A DNA stretch of 64,000 bases from Undaria pinnatifida (lineage: Eukaryota > Sar > Phaeophyceae > Laminariales > Alariaceae). The notes beneath the pieces are model-generated. The model was not told the origin of the DNA. It did no database searches and worked only from the letters and a program-made list of their open reading frames with translations. The position numbers and the translations under genes are program-made. Shown here in pieces: positions 11,810 through 23,528 of the stretch. The DNA lies in assembly GCA_012845835.1 (NCBI GenBank), contig JABAKD010000019.1, positions 11,410,344-11,474,343 of the forward strand. Reading direction: 5' to 3'. Each line of letters opens with the position of its first letter. Position 1 is the stretch's first letter.

Positions 11810-12500
11810 TGGAAGCTTCCATGGAAGCTATAAAAGCTTTCATAAAAGCTTTCATGCAATTTTTCATGGAAGATTTCATGGAAGCTATGGAAGCTTCCAC
11901 GGAAAAGCAAAACCGGAAGCTTCCACGAAAGCTTCCGCGGAAGCTTTCATGGCAGTAGTGGAAGCTTCCTCGGAAGTAACTTCCACGAAAGCTTCCACGA
12001 AATCTTTCACGAAGGGTTAGGGGCTAGGGTTAGAGTTAGGGTTAGGGTTACATTCCGTGAAAGCTTCCGTGAACGCGTCCGTGGAAGCAAATTTGCTCCC
12101 GCGAAAGCTTCGGTAAAAGCAATTTACTTCCACAAAAGCTTCCGTGAAAGCTTCCGTGAAGGCTTCCATGAAAACGTTCGTGAAAGCTTTTGTGGAAGCT
12201 TTCGTGGAAGCTTCCGCGGAAATTTTCGTGGAAGCTTTCGTGGAAGCTTTCGTGGAAGCTTCCGTGGAAGTTTCCGTGGAAGCTTTCACGGATGCCGCCG
12301 TGGAAGTAACTTCCGTGGAAGCTTCCACGACAAAATTCGTTGTAAGTAACTTCCACGGAAGCTTCCACGGAAGCTTTCATGGAAGCTTCCACGCTACCAT
12401 GGAAGCTTCCATCGTTTCCATGAAAGATTCCACGGCTTCCACGGAAGCTTCCATCGCCTCTATGGGAGTTAGAAACTCCCATGCTTTCATGAGCTTCCAC
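11810..12500. repeat. self-complementary 12-bp satellite-like array (AAGCTT-rich)
   Basis: About 690 bp built from units such as GTGGAAGCTTCC, GTGGAAGCTTTC and CTTCCACGAAAG. By eye I count roughly 25 AAGCTT sites. Left of the telomere-like core (12014-12052) the common unit is TTCCACGAAAGC; right of it most units are TTTCGTGGAAGC, its near reverse complement, so the array changes polarity around the core. The 12-bp unit is a multiple of 3, which keeps frames open on both strands (EAFVEAFVEAS-type and SFHGSFHGSF-type peptides). I treat those frames as by-products. Confidence 0.8.
12014..12052. repeat. telomere-like TTAGGG core
   Basis: Four TTAGGG-type units, some variant, in AGGGTTAGGGGCTAGGGTTA and the following GAGTTAGGGTTAGGGTTA, in the middle of the palindromic array. 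Too short to be a chromosome end; an interstitial tract. Confidence 0.7.
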
Positions 12501-12509
12501 CAAAAATGC

Positions 12510-14045
12510 AGATAGATAGTGCAGATGGCCCTCCGTGCGCCGTCTTTCTATCGTGGTTTTGATCTTTTTTTCTTTGTTTCCTATTGTTTCATATGAGAAT
12601 CAGCAATTTCAGAATAGGTACTCTTCTTGTTGAGCGAGGTATTGAACGAGCAATCCACGCCAGGATGGGCAATCATCCCCCTCCACCACCAGCTCGTCGC
12701 AGAGAGTGCATGGAATGAAGAACTGTAGGGCTTCTATTGTCGCTGAGACAGAGAAGCCCTCTCTCATGGAGCATCAGCGCCTATATCCCCTGCTGTTTGC
12801 TTTTTAGATTCAAGAAAAATTACGCTGGACTGTTTTGATTGTCGTTCGATTCAAAATCATCCCCTGGTCGAGAGAAAAGCAACTCGCCGCAGCATAGCGA
12901 GGACTCGCCACGCGCACGTACATGATGTATCCTACTACTGCTGCTGTGCGGCAGGGTTGTACGTGCAGCGTTGTGCTGTCCTCATGTTGTCTGGTGACTG
13001 TTATCTGCGGTGTGAGCAAAATCTCCAACATAAAAAACACCACCCCTGGTATGTACATAAAAATACTGTCTATGTGGACGTAAATACAAGGATAGGTTTG
13101 TATATAAATTACTACAAAAAAATCCTATATTACCGCCCAAATTGGCGCGATCTATGGACATACAATGGAGATGCGCACGAAGCGGCAGCACAGCAGAAGT
13201 TTAGGGTATGGTGGGGTGACAATGGCACGCTCCGATCAAAGAATCAGCTACTATTAGTACAACAGCAGCCACGCGCGCATAGAGTTGCAGACTGCTGCTA
13301 CTGGGGAGCTGGACTGCTGGGCGGCAGGATCGTAGAGTGGTGTTATGTGCAAAAGGAGGGAAATGTGCGTGTACCCGTGTATCCTCGAGCATAAAAACCC
13401 GGTTTGCATCCAATCATCACGTGCGTACACGGGGATAGGGGATGCGTGAACCCAATGCCCCGGGATGATGCGGAAACCCGGGGATTTGTCTTATCCGTGC
13501 CCAAGGCCAAACATTTTTTTATAGCATGCCACGCGCAACACACTGCACGGATCGCGCCCAAACCTCCGGCAACGTGACCGCATGGGTCGAATTGTGCCCA
13601 CCCCATCTGACGTTTCGGAAAAGGAGCGAGCACGAAGAGGTGTGCCCAAAGAAAAAAAAAATGGCAATTATGCGTATACATACCAGGTTTCCCTTCGGGA
13701 TGCGGGTAACGTGAAATTCCGGGGGCGTCGCAAGGCGAAAAGGAAACACCGGTAACACGCGTATAAATATTTTTCCACCTATAATGGTGTTTTACGCGTA
13801 CTCACTCACATAGATAAACCCCACTGCTTTTGTTAGAGGAAGCGTGTGGCATGAGCTAGTGCATTGCTACAAAAAAAGAGTAGTACTCTGAGGGAAGAGT
13901 GTGATAGCGGTGGGTATACGCTGTACTGATGTACGCGCAAACAACTTTTTATTGGTCAGGGGATGCTGTGTATGCTGTACGTGGTACAGTGCCCAGTACG
14001 TCACATGTGCTTGAGCACTTGGTGGTAATGGATACCTGGTAGGGT
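12510..14045. other. no recognisable gene
   Basis: A stretch near 12600-12715 could code RIGTLLVERGIERAI-HARMGNH after a TTTCAG acceptor-like site, but it stops soon and I recognise no family. A segment at 13690-13750 (TTCGGGATGCGGGTAACGTG...) resembles 50735-50775, so a dispersed repeat is likely there. Confidence 0.35.
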
Positions 14046-14053
14046 TGACCGGC

Positions 14054-14110
14054 CAATGTCAGTCGCTTTTGTCAATGTCAGTCGCTCTTGTCAATGTCAG
14101 TCGCTCTTGG
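14054..14110. repeat. three-copy 21-bp tandem repeat
   Basis: TCAATGTCAGTCGCTCTTG is repeated three times with minor changes. No function apparent. Confidence 0.8.
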
Positions 14111-14459
14111 GTGTTGTACAATAATCAATTGGTTGGCGGCAACAATTTTGGTATGTGTGGCGTACGTGGTAGGGTTTTCCATGAGTTGGAGGTAGTGCTT
14201 AATGCTTTGGTACTACTGTGTTTGAGAGGAACCGAAACCTAGATCAATTCCTCGTTTATCCCCGTAGAAGTAGAGCTAGATCGATAGCGTTCCCGCCTGA
14301 ACCCGCCACTACTTGATGCATGTGGTCAGAAATGTGTGCGAATCATATGTGTGTACGATAATAGCAACAGCCCTAGAACCGATCCCCCCGGCCAATCAGA
14401 TGGCGCCCTGGGTGCGTGGCGAACATCGAAACAAAAATGTACCCGATTTTGGCCACAGC

Positions 14460-14985
14460 AGAACCGTGTAGCCGTCAGATTTATCCCCTTAAAAGGATTT
14501 ATAGCATCCACGCACAAATTGCCCGCCCGTCCCCCCCCCCCCCCCCTCCCCCCTCCCCTCCAACCCCGCTCGCTTTTGGTCAAAACCAGGCCCCCACGTC
14601 CTTCAAAACTCCGCCCCCCCCTCACCGGTTAATTGACTTACAGGATTCACTTGATAAACGGATACATTTCCCTCCACAGCTGTCAGATTTTGTCCCCCTC
14701 AGAAACGGGGTTTATAGTTTCCGCGCACAGACTGACTAACATCACCCTGTTGACCCTGATAGCTACACTGTAGTTGTAAGGGGAGTCGCCGACCTATATC
14801 CTTAGTCTAATGAGGACACACAACTCGTAATACGCGCGATCGGAGTATCGCACACAGCTTGCAAAGATGAGTTTCGACGAGATCTTTGATTTCGCAGCTG
14901 GAGTGTATTTCGTTTTTTATAATATTCCCGAGTTTGGCTATATCGCTAGTAAGGAGTTATATATCCTTAAATCCTACCCATAGTT
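14460..14985 (+). mobile_element. MSFDEIF retroposon, long copy B
   Basis: From a TCAGATTTATCCCCTTAAAA / C-tract / GTCAAAACCAGGCCCCC head through TCAGATTTTGTCCCCCTCAG, GTTTATAGTTTCCGCGCACA and GGGGAGTCGCCGACCTATAT to the frame at 14867-14983. That frame codes 38 residues beginning [20 protein letters not shown]. The same order of blocks is present on the minus strand at 57880-58170, so the module is at least 400 bp long. TTTATAG, about 145 bp upstream of the ATG, is a possible TATA-like element. The 3' hairpin and poly(A) are not visible here. Confidence 0.6.
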
Positions 14986-16764
14986 CCACTCTGCCCAAAA
15001 CAAAATACTTGACCTGATCGAGAATCGCTTGCATGCTGCGCTTGCGATGCCTGCCACCCTCGCCGCGCTCGGCGCCATCTTCCAAGCTTTCCCCGCTCAA
15101 TGTCCCTGTGAGCCCCGTCTCCCGCGCGGAGAGATGCAAGCCATGCCCTGCGGCGCTCGTTCTAACACTCGGCTGCTCCCGGCCTCTACCTCCCAGCCTC
15201 CTCCTGCTGGCATCCGCTCTGCCCGACAGGGATATGTCTTTTAGTTCAATTAAATACGGTCCCTACATTCGGACACGTCTAGTTACCGCGCAAGGGACAA
15301 ACAAACACACCGAGTCAACCACGCCCACAGACACTTTCATTCCTGCTTCGACGAGCGGCCGCTCGCGCGGCGGGAGAGCGCAGGCCGGTTTAACCCTGTC
15401 TGCACCCATGCCCCCGCACCCACGTCGAGATCCGGGGCCGAAACGGCCCAGAGCGGCGCGCCCCCAAACCCCACACTACTAGTCCGATCTACATGTGTAC
15501 GGCTCCTACTAATGCTGTACGTTACTGCTACTGCTGCTGCTGTTGCGCTGCTGCTGCTGAGGTTAATTTAATCCGGGCGATTGCTGCTGCTACTTACTGC
15601 TGCTATGCTGCTGAGGTTAGTTCATTAGCGGGCCAATTTCTACGAACAAAACAACGAAAAACTAAAAATTGTAAAAGTTGATCAAAAGATCAACATTTGA
15701 ATAACAATTTGGGGCGTTTCAAGTGACCTGCTCGTCTCAGGGAGGCGGAACGCAATCCCTTGCCATGTAGAGCCAGCGAGGCGACGTTTAATGTGCCGAG
15801 CGCCGCCACGGAGCTCGGCCGAGATCCACACATGCTTCATAACGTAGCCATAGCAGGCTATCTTGCCCCGCGGCCGAAAGTGCGAGAAGAAACACTGGGC
15901 CACCGGAGAGCAGCAAGCCGAAAAAAACGAAGATCATATTTCACCTGTGCATGTAATAGATAACAAGGGCTCCGCATGGGTGCCGGTATTATGCTCCGGG
16001 TAGGAAAATATATACATCAGTGTATTTAGTATATATTCGCACCATAAAAAAGACCTGACAAAATCCACAACATTGCTCAAGATTCAATGAAGTATACCAA
16101 CATCCCCCAACGAATTAAGCGGTACAATCACAATCACGTGTAGAAGGGTGCTTTGTTCCATAGGCCAGATGCCTGTATACCAATCAGTCATATATCTTGC
16201 GAAAGAATTGACCCTTGAATCTGCCGCAGACTATTTGTGGCGAGCTCGACGAACAAAACCAACAGATCGAACTTAGTATCTTCTCCAGCATTGAGCAGAA
16301 CGGAGGCGTCTCCGCAAGGTCCACACAAACGAGCCCAGTCCAGAACGACCTGGCACAACCCACACATTTTATATTTACCGTGCCCGGGAAACTGCCTGGC
16401 AAGACCCACAGCAGTGCTCAAAATTCAGTGAAGTACCAACATACTATCTACGCCTTCTCTTGGTACGCAAAATCCTCCTCCAAAACCGAGGAGATCTTCC
16501 GAACGAAATGGCCCGTAAACAGTCATGAAAAACTATTTCTCGCCAGACAGAAGAACCTTCCATAAGGTCCGATCTTATGCAATAACGTTTGAGTGGCAAA
16601 AAAAATACGAAAGGTGGATTTTCAACTGGACAACAAAAAACATACACAGTTAGAGCGGGCGAGAAAGCGATCTCGAAGGTTCCGAACGGATTCCGAGTGA
16701 AATCCGGTCTGAAGCGAAGACAATCTCAAGTGCCTCCGCTCGCACGGGGTAGTTCGTGCATTAT
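14986..16764. other. no confident gene; CTG-rich patch
   Basis: A CTG/CTA trinucleotide-rich patch lies at 15525-15615. The minus strand at 14957-15139 has a coding-like stretch (LSGESLEDGAERG...RSMQAILDQVK) bounded by splice-like sites, but no family is recognised. Segments 16040-16095 and 16385-16440 share GCTCAA-ATTCA-TGAAGTA, a weak direct repeat. The copy of the 11696 dispersed repeat is at 16585-16650. Confidence 0.35.
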
Positions 16765-16884
16765 CGTACATATTTATATTGATATGTACACGTTCTGCTT
16801 GCATACACACTTGGTTTATCCACCACCCTAGCTATTGTCTGTGCATTGATGCTGCCCTGCGACGCTCTCGGGAGTCAGGAAACA
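16765..16884 (+). repeat. left LTR-like block of the copia element
   Basis: Aligns with 23415-23528 over about 110 bp, sharing TGCATACACAC-TGG, TCCACCA and GCTGCCCTGCGACGCTCTC-GG-GTC-GGAAAC. The outer boundary is not clear because similarity fades before a TG terminus can be fixed. Confidence 0.6.
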
Positions 16885-16997
16885 CGATTAATCGAGAAAT
16901 ACTCCGACTTGATCAGAGCCTTCAATCTTCAGATTGCAGACGCTCCCGGGAGGGGAGAGCGAGACAGGGATATATATTTATATCGACCTGAGCCATA

Positions 16998-18700
16998 ATG
17001 TCAGAAGACTGGGACGGCGTCGTTGGGGGACCGGAGGGGGTACCAAGAGCGAGCGGCGAGTCAGCAGCTGCGCCTCTGGAACCGATGCTTGGGGTTGGAG
17101 GATTGCTTCGAGGAGCAGAGAGCGGAGTGACCGCTGCTGCACCTCTCTGGGGCAGGTGGTTGGGGATAGAAAATCACATGGCGGTGCTAGTGGCGTGAGA
17201 CAAGCTGCGTTGGAAACGGAGATTCAGCAAGTGCAACCGACGTTGACCAAGCTTCAAGCTCAGCGTGAAGCAACTGCAGCATCCGCGACAGCCACAGAAG
17301 CTACACCGAGAGTGTGAGGAACGCTCGGTTTCCCCCCTTGCTTCACCTGCTGTGACAAAGTCAGTGTTTCTGCCAGGCATGTTTCTTGGAAGTACCTCCC
17401 GCCCTCCGAAGTTCGATGGTGAGCGAGATACCTGGCCGATTTTGGAAAACGACGTTTTTGGATTCGTTGGTTACAAAGGCTGCAAAGATGCTCTTGTTGT
17501 AGCGACGTCAGATCCAGTTATGGTAGCTGATGATATACCATTTCTAACCAGGATTGGCTGTCAAGGTACTCGGTTGATGCCATCAAATGTTCTAAGATGG
17601 CCTAGAACATTCGATGGAATCTATAGGCACCACATCGTGTTTACCGCCGATGCTTGCCGCAAAGTCCCCATGCCGAGCTTGGAAAGCGTTGAATGATACG
17701 TACGCCCCAACGACGATCATGGAAAAGCGTAGAGCCATGCAAAAATTCGATACGATTCAGATGCAATCGGTTGAAGGCCCAGAAGGGTACTTCACCAGGG
17801 TAGACAAAGCAGCACAGCGAATTGTTATGCTAGGTTGCAGCAACGATAATGATGAAGTTAATGTCCACATTATCCAGAACTTATCGGCGTTGTACATCAT
17901 CGAGAAGAAAACGTTTCTAGCGAGTCCTGCTCTGACTCGTGCTGGCATTGAAGAGGTGGTGAGAAACGCGTATATGTCGGAGAAGCAGGAAAAGGAAAAG
18001 GTCTGGCAAAGGGGGTAGATCCACATGCCCTCTACGATGGCGGTACTCAATCGACCGGAGTAGCAGGTGGGGGAAAGGGTAGGAGGAGACACGGTATGAA
18101 CAAGAAGCAGCAGCAGCAGACACACCACCACCACCACCACCCCCCCCACGATAGGAATCATATATCAGGAGGTGTAGTTGGTCCATCATTCCGCTGGAAT
18201 TCAGTGCGTGGTCAGTGGCGTTTGACGACACGGGGTTAGCACCATTCGGAAACGCTCGTGATTTTCCCCCAATGGGATACATCCCAGTTCAGCCTCCGCC
18301 GGGTGCACTACCGCCGAGACCCCCACCGCCGGCATGTCGGGGTCCACCACAAAGAGGTACATCTATGGCATATATAGTGTGCTACAGGTGTCGAAAAAAC
18401 TGGCCACGTTGCTGCACAATGTACCAACAAACGTGACCATACTCACCATACACACATGGCGCTTAATTCCATGACTGATAGTGTGTATGGAGGAAGCCGT
18501 TTTGGCGCACATGCTGCCTCGCTTCACCCCCCACACACACCATATTACGTTACGAGTTGGCAGGCCGGAGCATACTATGAGCCCTATGAAGCAGGTAATT
18601 ACGCTCCGACAGGGCATGCACCACAGCATGCCCCCGCTCCAGCGTACGCTCAACCCCCGGTCGCTCATCTCTCGCATAGTTCCCCTTGTGTAGGGGAATG
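16998..18700 (+). pseudogene. copia gag, frameshifted
   Basis: Starts MSEDWDGVVGG at 16998. Homology continues in shifting frames: an N-terminal coiled stretch (ALETEIQQVQPTLTKLQAQ, near 17209-17264), RPPKFDGERDTWP (17400-17440), then a UBN2-type gag core AWKALNDTYAPTTIMEKRRA (near 17680) with AMQKFDTIQMQSVEGPEGYF. A zinc knuckle begins CYRC near 18379, but the His and last Cys fall in another frame because of a one-base shift. Pro/Ala/His-rich sequence follows to about 18700. Such proteins form the particle coat and bind element RNA; this copy cannot be read through. Confidence 0.75.
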
Positions 18701-18729
18701 ATCGTACAGCAGTAACACTGCACGAGCTG

Positions 18730-20140
18730 ATGACCCTTACATTCTCACCGCCCGGGCTGTTCCCACAGCCAGAAAGGCCTGTGATGATTCTAGGGGATGT
18801 GGCACTGATAAGTGGGTCGCTGGCGCTGGTGTCTCATACCATGTTACCGGGGACGCCATCGGGATGTATGATTGCACTTCACCCCCGGTAGGTAAGGAGA
18901 GGTGGGTGATAGACGATGTGTCGATGATAGAGATTGAGTATTTCGGGACGTTATATTTGACGATGCACTGCCCTGGAGGTGACACGCATAGGAGACATGG
19001 CTTACGTACCCGGAGTTCGTTTTAATTTGTTCGCACTGCACGCCGTGGTGACGAAATGCCCTGTGACCGTGGACAATGAGGGGGTTCACATACTGGGTGG
19101 GAGTGTGCCCTTTGTGCGCAGAGAGTCTGGTCCGTACTGTTTTGCCACCAGAATAACCGACCCCCGCATCGCTAAAGCAGTATTGGTTCCGGGTAGGCAG
19201 CGATGTATCAGCATCAATGATCTTCACGTTGCGCTAGTCCACTCCCATGCTGAAACCCTTCGTGAGACGGCGCGTCAACGCGGTGTGAAGGTGGTTGGAG
19301 AGTTGGTTCCTTGTGCTGGGTGTTCAGCAGCCAAGGGAAGGAGGATGCCTGTCCCGCGGTCTACTAACAGTCGCTCGGCCAATGTCCTAGAGCGCCTGGT
19401 CATAGACCTATCTGAAAAGCGCTCCACGTCATCTAGTGATCACCACTACCGCTTGATGATTGTGGACGGTTTTTCTCGGTTTGAATGGACTTACGTTCTT
19501 AAGGAGAAGTCCGATGTTCCCGCTGTTTTCGCTGGTTTTCTGGCTGACATGCGGGCACGAGGCACCCCATCCATTGTGGAGTGCCTGCGCTCTGACAACG
19601 GCACCGAATTCACCAAGGGTGAGTTCGTGGCACTGCTAAACCACCACAGTATCGGCCGCGAACACACGCCAGTAGACCCTCCGAAGTACGACGGCGTGGC
19701 CGAGTGGAGGATTGCTCTAGTCTTGGAGGCCGCGATGGCGTCTGCCTGTAGGCCCACCGTCTGTTCGGTGGCGTGCCTCTGCCGCCGACAGGGCCTCTTT
19801 GGGCAGAAGCGTGCATACACGCGAGTGATGCCATCAACGTGTCAGCGAGGGCGAGTGACAACCCGGACATGCTGTCACCGTCTCAGAAGCTGTACAGTAG
19901 GGCACCGTTCTATTGCTCCCATTTTTCACGCCTGGTTTTCACCATGTAAAACGGGCGCTGAAATTTGAGCAGAAAGCGCAGGCGTTCTTCTCACTGAGCA
20001 GCGGTGTCCACCACCCGAGAGACTGTTGCAAGGTGCTGCTTGTGTCCGGCCGCAGATCGTACACTCGTGATGTTACTCGGGAGCACCCGCGGGAAGCGTT
20101 TGCTGGGTTTTTGCCTGCGGCATGGGGCGGGGGCACTCCG
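18730..20140 (+). pseudogene. copia protease and integrase, broken
   Basis: The protease region (about 18770-18975) has KWVAGAGVSYHVTGDA where copia proteases have a W-x-x-D-S-G-A core, so the catalytic Asp is lost. From 18979 a long frame covers the pre-integrase HHCC-like region (HSHAETLRETA ... PCAGC) and the integrase core. That core has the three acidic positions in context: MIVDGFSRFEW, SDNGTEF and DGVAEW. A frameshift near 19740 moves the homology to another frame, recognisable again as PFFTPGFHHVKRALK and SGVHHPRDC...VTREHPRE near 19915-20090. Ser/Pro/Val-rich repeats follow. Confidence 0.8.
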
Positions 20141-20479
20141 TCATTTGCGTCGAAACTGCCGGAGGTGCTGACAGCCCCGGAAGACGAGGGAGTGTGGTAT
20201 AAGCCTGCGCCGGTGCCGTCAAGGACGTCAACGGGGCCGGCACCACCGTCACAGGTGGCGTCAAGGACGTCACCAGAGCCGGCACGGCCATATAGATGCC
20301 ATCACCAGTGCAGTCACGCCCGTCATCGGTGCCGTCGCTGGCGCCGATGATGCCGTCGCCGGTGCCGTCGCCGTCACAGTCGCTGCCGCCGTCCCACCAG
20401 TAGCAGCAGCTGGCTCTGAGTCAGCAAGTCCCGCGAAAACTGAGGGACTACTTCTCAGGAGCGGTTGGCGGTGGCGAGC

Positions 20480-20620
20480 CATAGCAGCTAGGACGTACTA
20501 GGGGACAGGTCGCACACAATCAAGAAGGTATTGTCAATAGACCGCAGACTGTCGACGATGGTGTAGCACAGCAGCTAGGACGTACTAGGGGACAGACCGT
20601 GCGCAATCAAGGGGGTATGC
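20480..20620. repeat. direct duplication within the copia element
   Basis: AGCAGCTAGGACGTACTAGG plus GGACAG is present at 20484 and again at 20570, each followed by a CAATCAAG-GGTAT segment. This 86-bp offset duplication lies between the integrase and RT homology. Confidence 0.7.
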
Positions 20621-20639
20621 AGCATGGACTGCTGTCTTT

Positions 20640-22276
20640 TACGGCTGCGTGGGAAGGTATCGGTTATGTACTGTACCACCAAGCCCCATCTCACGCAAAG
20701 CCTGCCTTACCCACGTGCCTGGTGAGCTAGTTTTTGACGCCGAGCTCGTGCTCGGAAGCGCTCACCAACGAGTATTCCCACCTTTTGGCTCAGGCCATGG
20801 AGAAATGATATGGCGGTCTGGCAATCGCGGGGACTTTCGGTGCGACTTAGCAACCAAAAGGCATGAACTGTCTTTCGGAATAGTGGGTGTTCGGTTGGAA
20901 ATCGAACGAGATTGGTTTCCGACCAGTGCGAAGGCGAGGTTGGAAGCGAGGGGTTGCGGGCAGCGTGAGGGTATTGATTTATTTGAGACATATGCTTCCA
21001 CGCCCACAGCATCTTGAATCCGCTTGTTGGGTGCCTTTGCTTGCGGGTTGGATTTAGATCTGTGTCACTTGGATGAGGAAACAGGCCTTTGTTCAATCTA
21101 ACATAGAGGAAGACGTTTTCATGCGGTTGCCTAAGGGTTGTGGTGAGATGTCTGGCAGGGTAATACGCTTGACTCATAGCCTCTATGGTTTGCATCAAGC
21201 GTCAGGATGGTGGCACAACCATCTGATATCACACATAAAGAATCTTGGCTTTTAGCAGAGTCTAGTAGATGCGTGTGTGATGCGCTTGGTCGGAAACGTT
21301 TCCACAGTAGTAACAGTAGTTCACGTGGACGATATATTTGCAGTGGGGCGGAAGGCTAGGTGCGATCAGTTCTGCGAAGGCCTGAAACGCCTAGTGCCGA
21401 TCAACAATCTAGACGAGCTCAAGTGGTATGCTGGTTGCCGGTATTCTAGGTATTGGGGTGCTGGTACCTTGACGATATCGCAGCAATCTTTCACTGAAAA
21501 CACGGCTTCGAAGTTCGGCGTTAGTCCGGGAAGGAGAAACCCGCTCGAGAAAGGTCTTAAACTCGACGAGTTCGACAAGTTTGAGCCCGAGGGCGACTGT
21601 CCTTTTCACGAGCTGGTCAGATGCTTGATGTGGCTTGCTAGCCAGGCGCACGGACATTGCGAAGGCAATGAGAGCGGTGGCTAGGTACACGACTTCGCCG
21701 AGGAGGGAGGTACACTGGAAGACTGCGGTTGGTATTTTGGAGTATATTTTTTCCGTGAATGATTTGGTATTTATTTTCGAGAGGCAGTGGACTAGAGCTG
21801 GTTGCGTATGCAAATGCTGACCGCGCCAGCACGGCCAAAGACAGGAGGTCGGTTGCAGATGGGTTTATAATGTGCGCGGGGGCATGCGTATGCTGTTTTT
21901 CGAAAACTCAAAAGTGTGTGACGCTTTCGACCACCGAGGCCGAGTACGTAGCACTAGCGGACACCATCAAGGAGACGTTTCTTTGCGGCATGTGCAGAGT
22001 TTTTTTTTGCCTGACTTTAGAGCTCGATGCATCGCAGTCTACGAAAACAACAAGTGGCCAAAGCATCTGGCTCAAACCCGGTGTGCGCGTCGAGTTCGAA
22101 ACACATGGATATTCGACACCATTTTCTGCGGGAGCTCGTATTCAAGGTGTTTTTTCGTCTCGCCGTAGAGTCTGAGGAGCAACACGCATCCTTCTTGACA
22201 AAGACACTCACCGGTACGGTTTTTCGTTATCACCGGGATTTGGTGATGGACATTCCCACTGCGAAAAAAATAATTT
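20640..22276 (+). pseudogene. copia reverse transcriptase and RNase H, broken
   Basis: RT homology starts with KARLEARGCGQREGIDLFET (about 20928-20990), is broken by stops near 21015-21110, and continues as QAFVQSNIEEDVFMRLPKG and SLYGLHQASGWWHNHL (21082-21230). The polymerase box is VVHVDDIF (near 21316-21340), His replacing the usual Tyr before VDD. RNase H follows with LVAYANADRAS and CVTLSTTEAEYVALADT (21790-21975). Its C-terminal tail HIRHH-like and RELVFK ... FLTKTLTGTVFRYH is near 22108-22240. Stops and shifts make it non-functional. Confidence 0.85.
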
Positions 22277-22279
22277 GAG

Positions 22280-23414
22280 AAAAGGTGTCTTTGCGGTGAA
22301 CAGGTAGAGCAGGTAGGTATGATGAGTGCTGGCCTCCGTAGTTGAAGAGGCGCATGTCCCAATCAAAGAGTTTTGTAATTGCAACGCGTGTTGAGAGCTT
22401 GGCATGGACGAAACCACAGCTGGACTGGTTGGACAAAAAAATTATTTACTGCAGGAAGAACGTTTTTTATTTGGGGCTTGACTTCGGAGTGGAGGAGTTA
22501 TATCTTGTTAATAGCAGATTTTTGGGTCTTGGTATATTATTTTTTCTGCGTTCCTAACAACCGAAACCTACGGAGTGGAGGATGCGTTTCTTTGCTAATA
22601 TTTGGATCTCCGAACAAAGCTTTCTCTGCGTTCTTACGGCCATCAAATTACGTTCTTATTTTTAGGACTTGGGCATTTTGAAATTCGGATGGTTTATGAT
22701 GTGTGCCCAGCGAAGAGGCAGTCCTCTGATACGATGGTAAGTTTTGTGACTACTATCCCAGTACACTCGTTTCAATCCTGTTTTCACCTGTTGATGACTT
22801 TATGATCACTGTGGTGAAAATCCACTAGGTGCGGCAGCTGACTGCGGATTTATGTTGGAGATTTATGTTTTGAAGATTGCAGTGTGTCTCGGATTCTGGA
22901 TTTATGTTTTCGGACGTTTGGCGTTGAAGCTTTCGGATTTCGGACTGTAGAGTTTTCGCACTTTGATTTTGGGCTTTAAATTTTGGATTTTTGATTTATT
23001 TTGGAGAAAGATTCCGAATGCTGTCCCTGGATTGTGATTCTTGCTTTATGGAGTGATTTCGGGGACGCTGGTACATAGATTACTGCAATAATTAATATTT
23101 ATTTCTGCCGCAGCAGTGCAGGGAGAATACTGTTTAACTGTACTTTTCATTGACACGTTATTATTTACGTGCGGAAATGATATGTGGTATCATATTATAT
23201 ACTAAGTAATTTGCAAACGCTGGGAGGATATAGATTGTATTTTCTTACCAGATACATACTTCGTTTGTGATAATGAGGGATAGGAGTTCCAATGAATGAT
23301 TAGCGTTGTTGTAGTCGAGATACCGGGATGGCGGAGGTTCCCGATGGCGGAGACCGGTCCCGTCTAATTCTCCGTCTTTCGTTCTTTTCCGAGACGCCTT
23401 CAACTTGATACTCG
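22280..23414. other. no recognisable content between RNase H and right LTR
   Basis: Includes a low-complexity TTTCGGATTT / TTTATGTTTT-rich stretch at 22850-23000. It may be the 5' part of the right LTR or unrelated inserted sequence. Confidence 0.35.
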
Positions 23415-23528
23415 AGAGAAGCTGTACAATATATATACACGTTCTACGTGCATACACACTGGGTTCTCCACCATAGCTTTCTGTGCAGTGGTGCTGCCCT
23501 GCGACGCTCTCAGGCGTCCGGAAACTAT
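23415..23528 (+). repeat. right LTR-like block of the copia element
   Basis: Counterpart of 16765-16884. Ends in CTCTCAGGCGTCCGGAAAC, after which similarity to the left block stops. Confidence 0.6.

Noticed and set aside
11701-12515. Overlapping frames with EAFVEAFVEAS and SFHGSFHGSF peptides on both strands
   Set aside because: A 12-bp repeat unit keeps all these frames open; nothing else supports coding.
12600-12715. Possible exon RIGTLLVERGIERAI-HARMGNH
   Set aside because: Acceptor-like CAG upstream but an early stop and no recognised family or partner exon.
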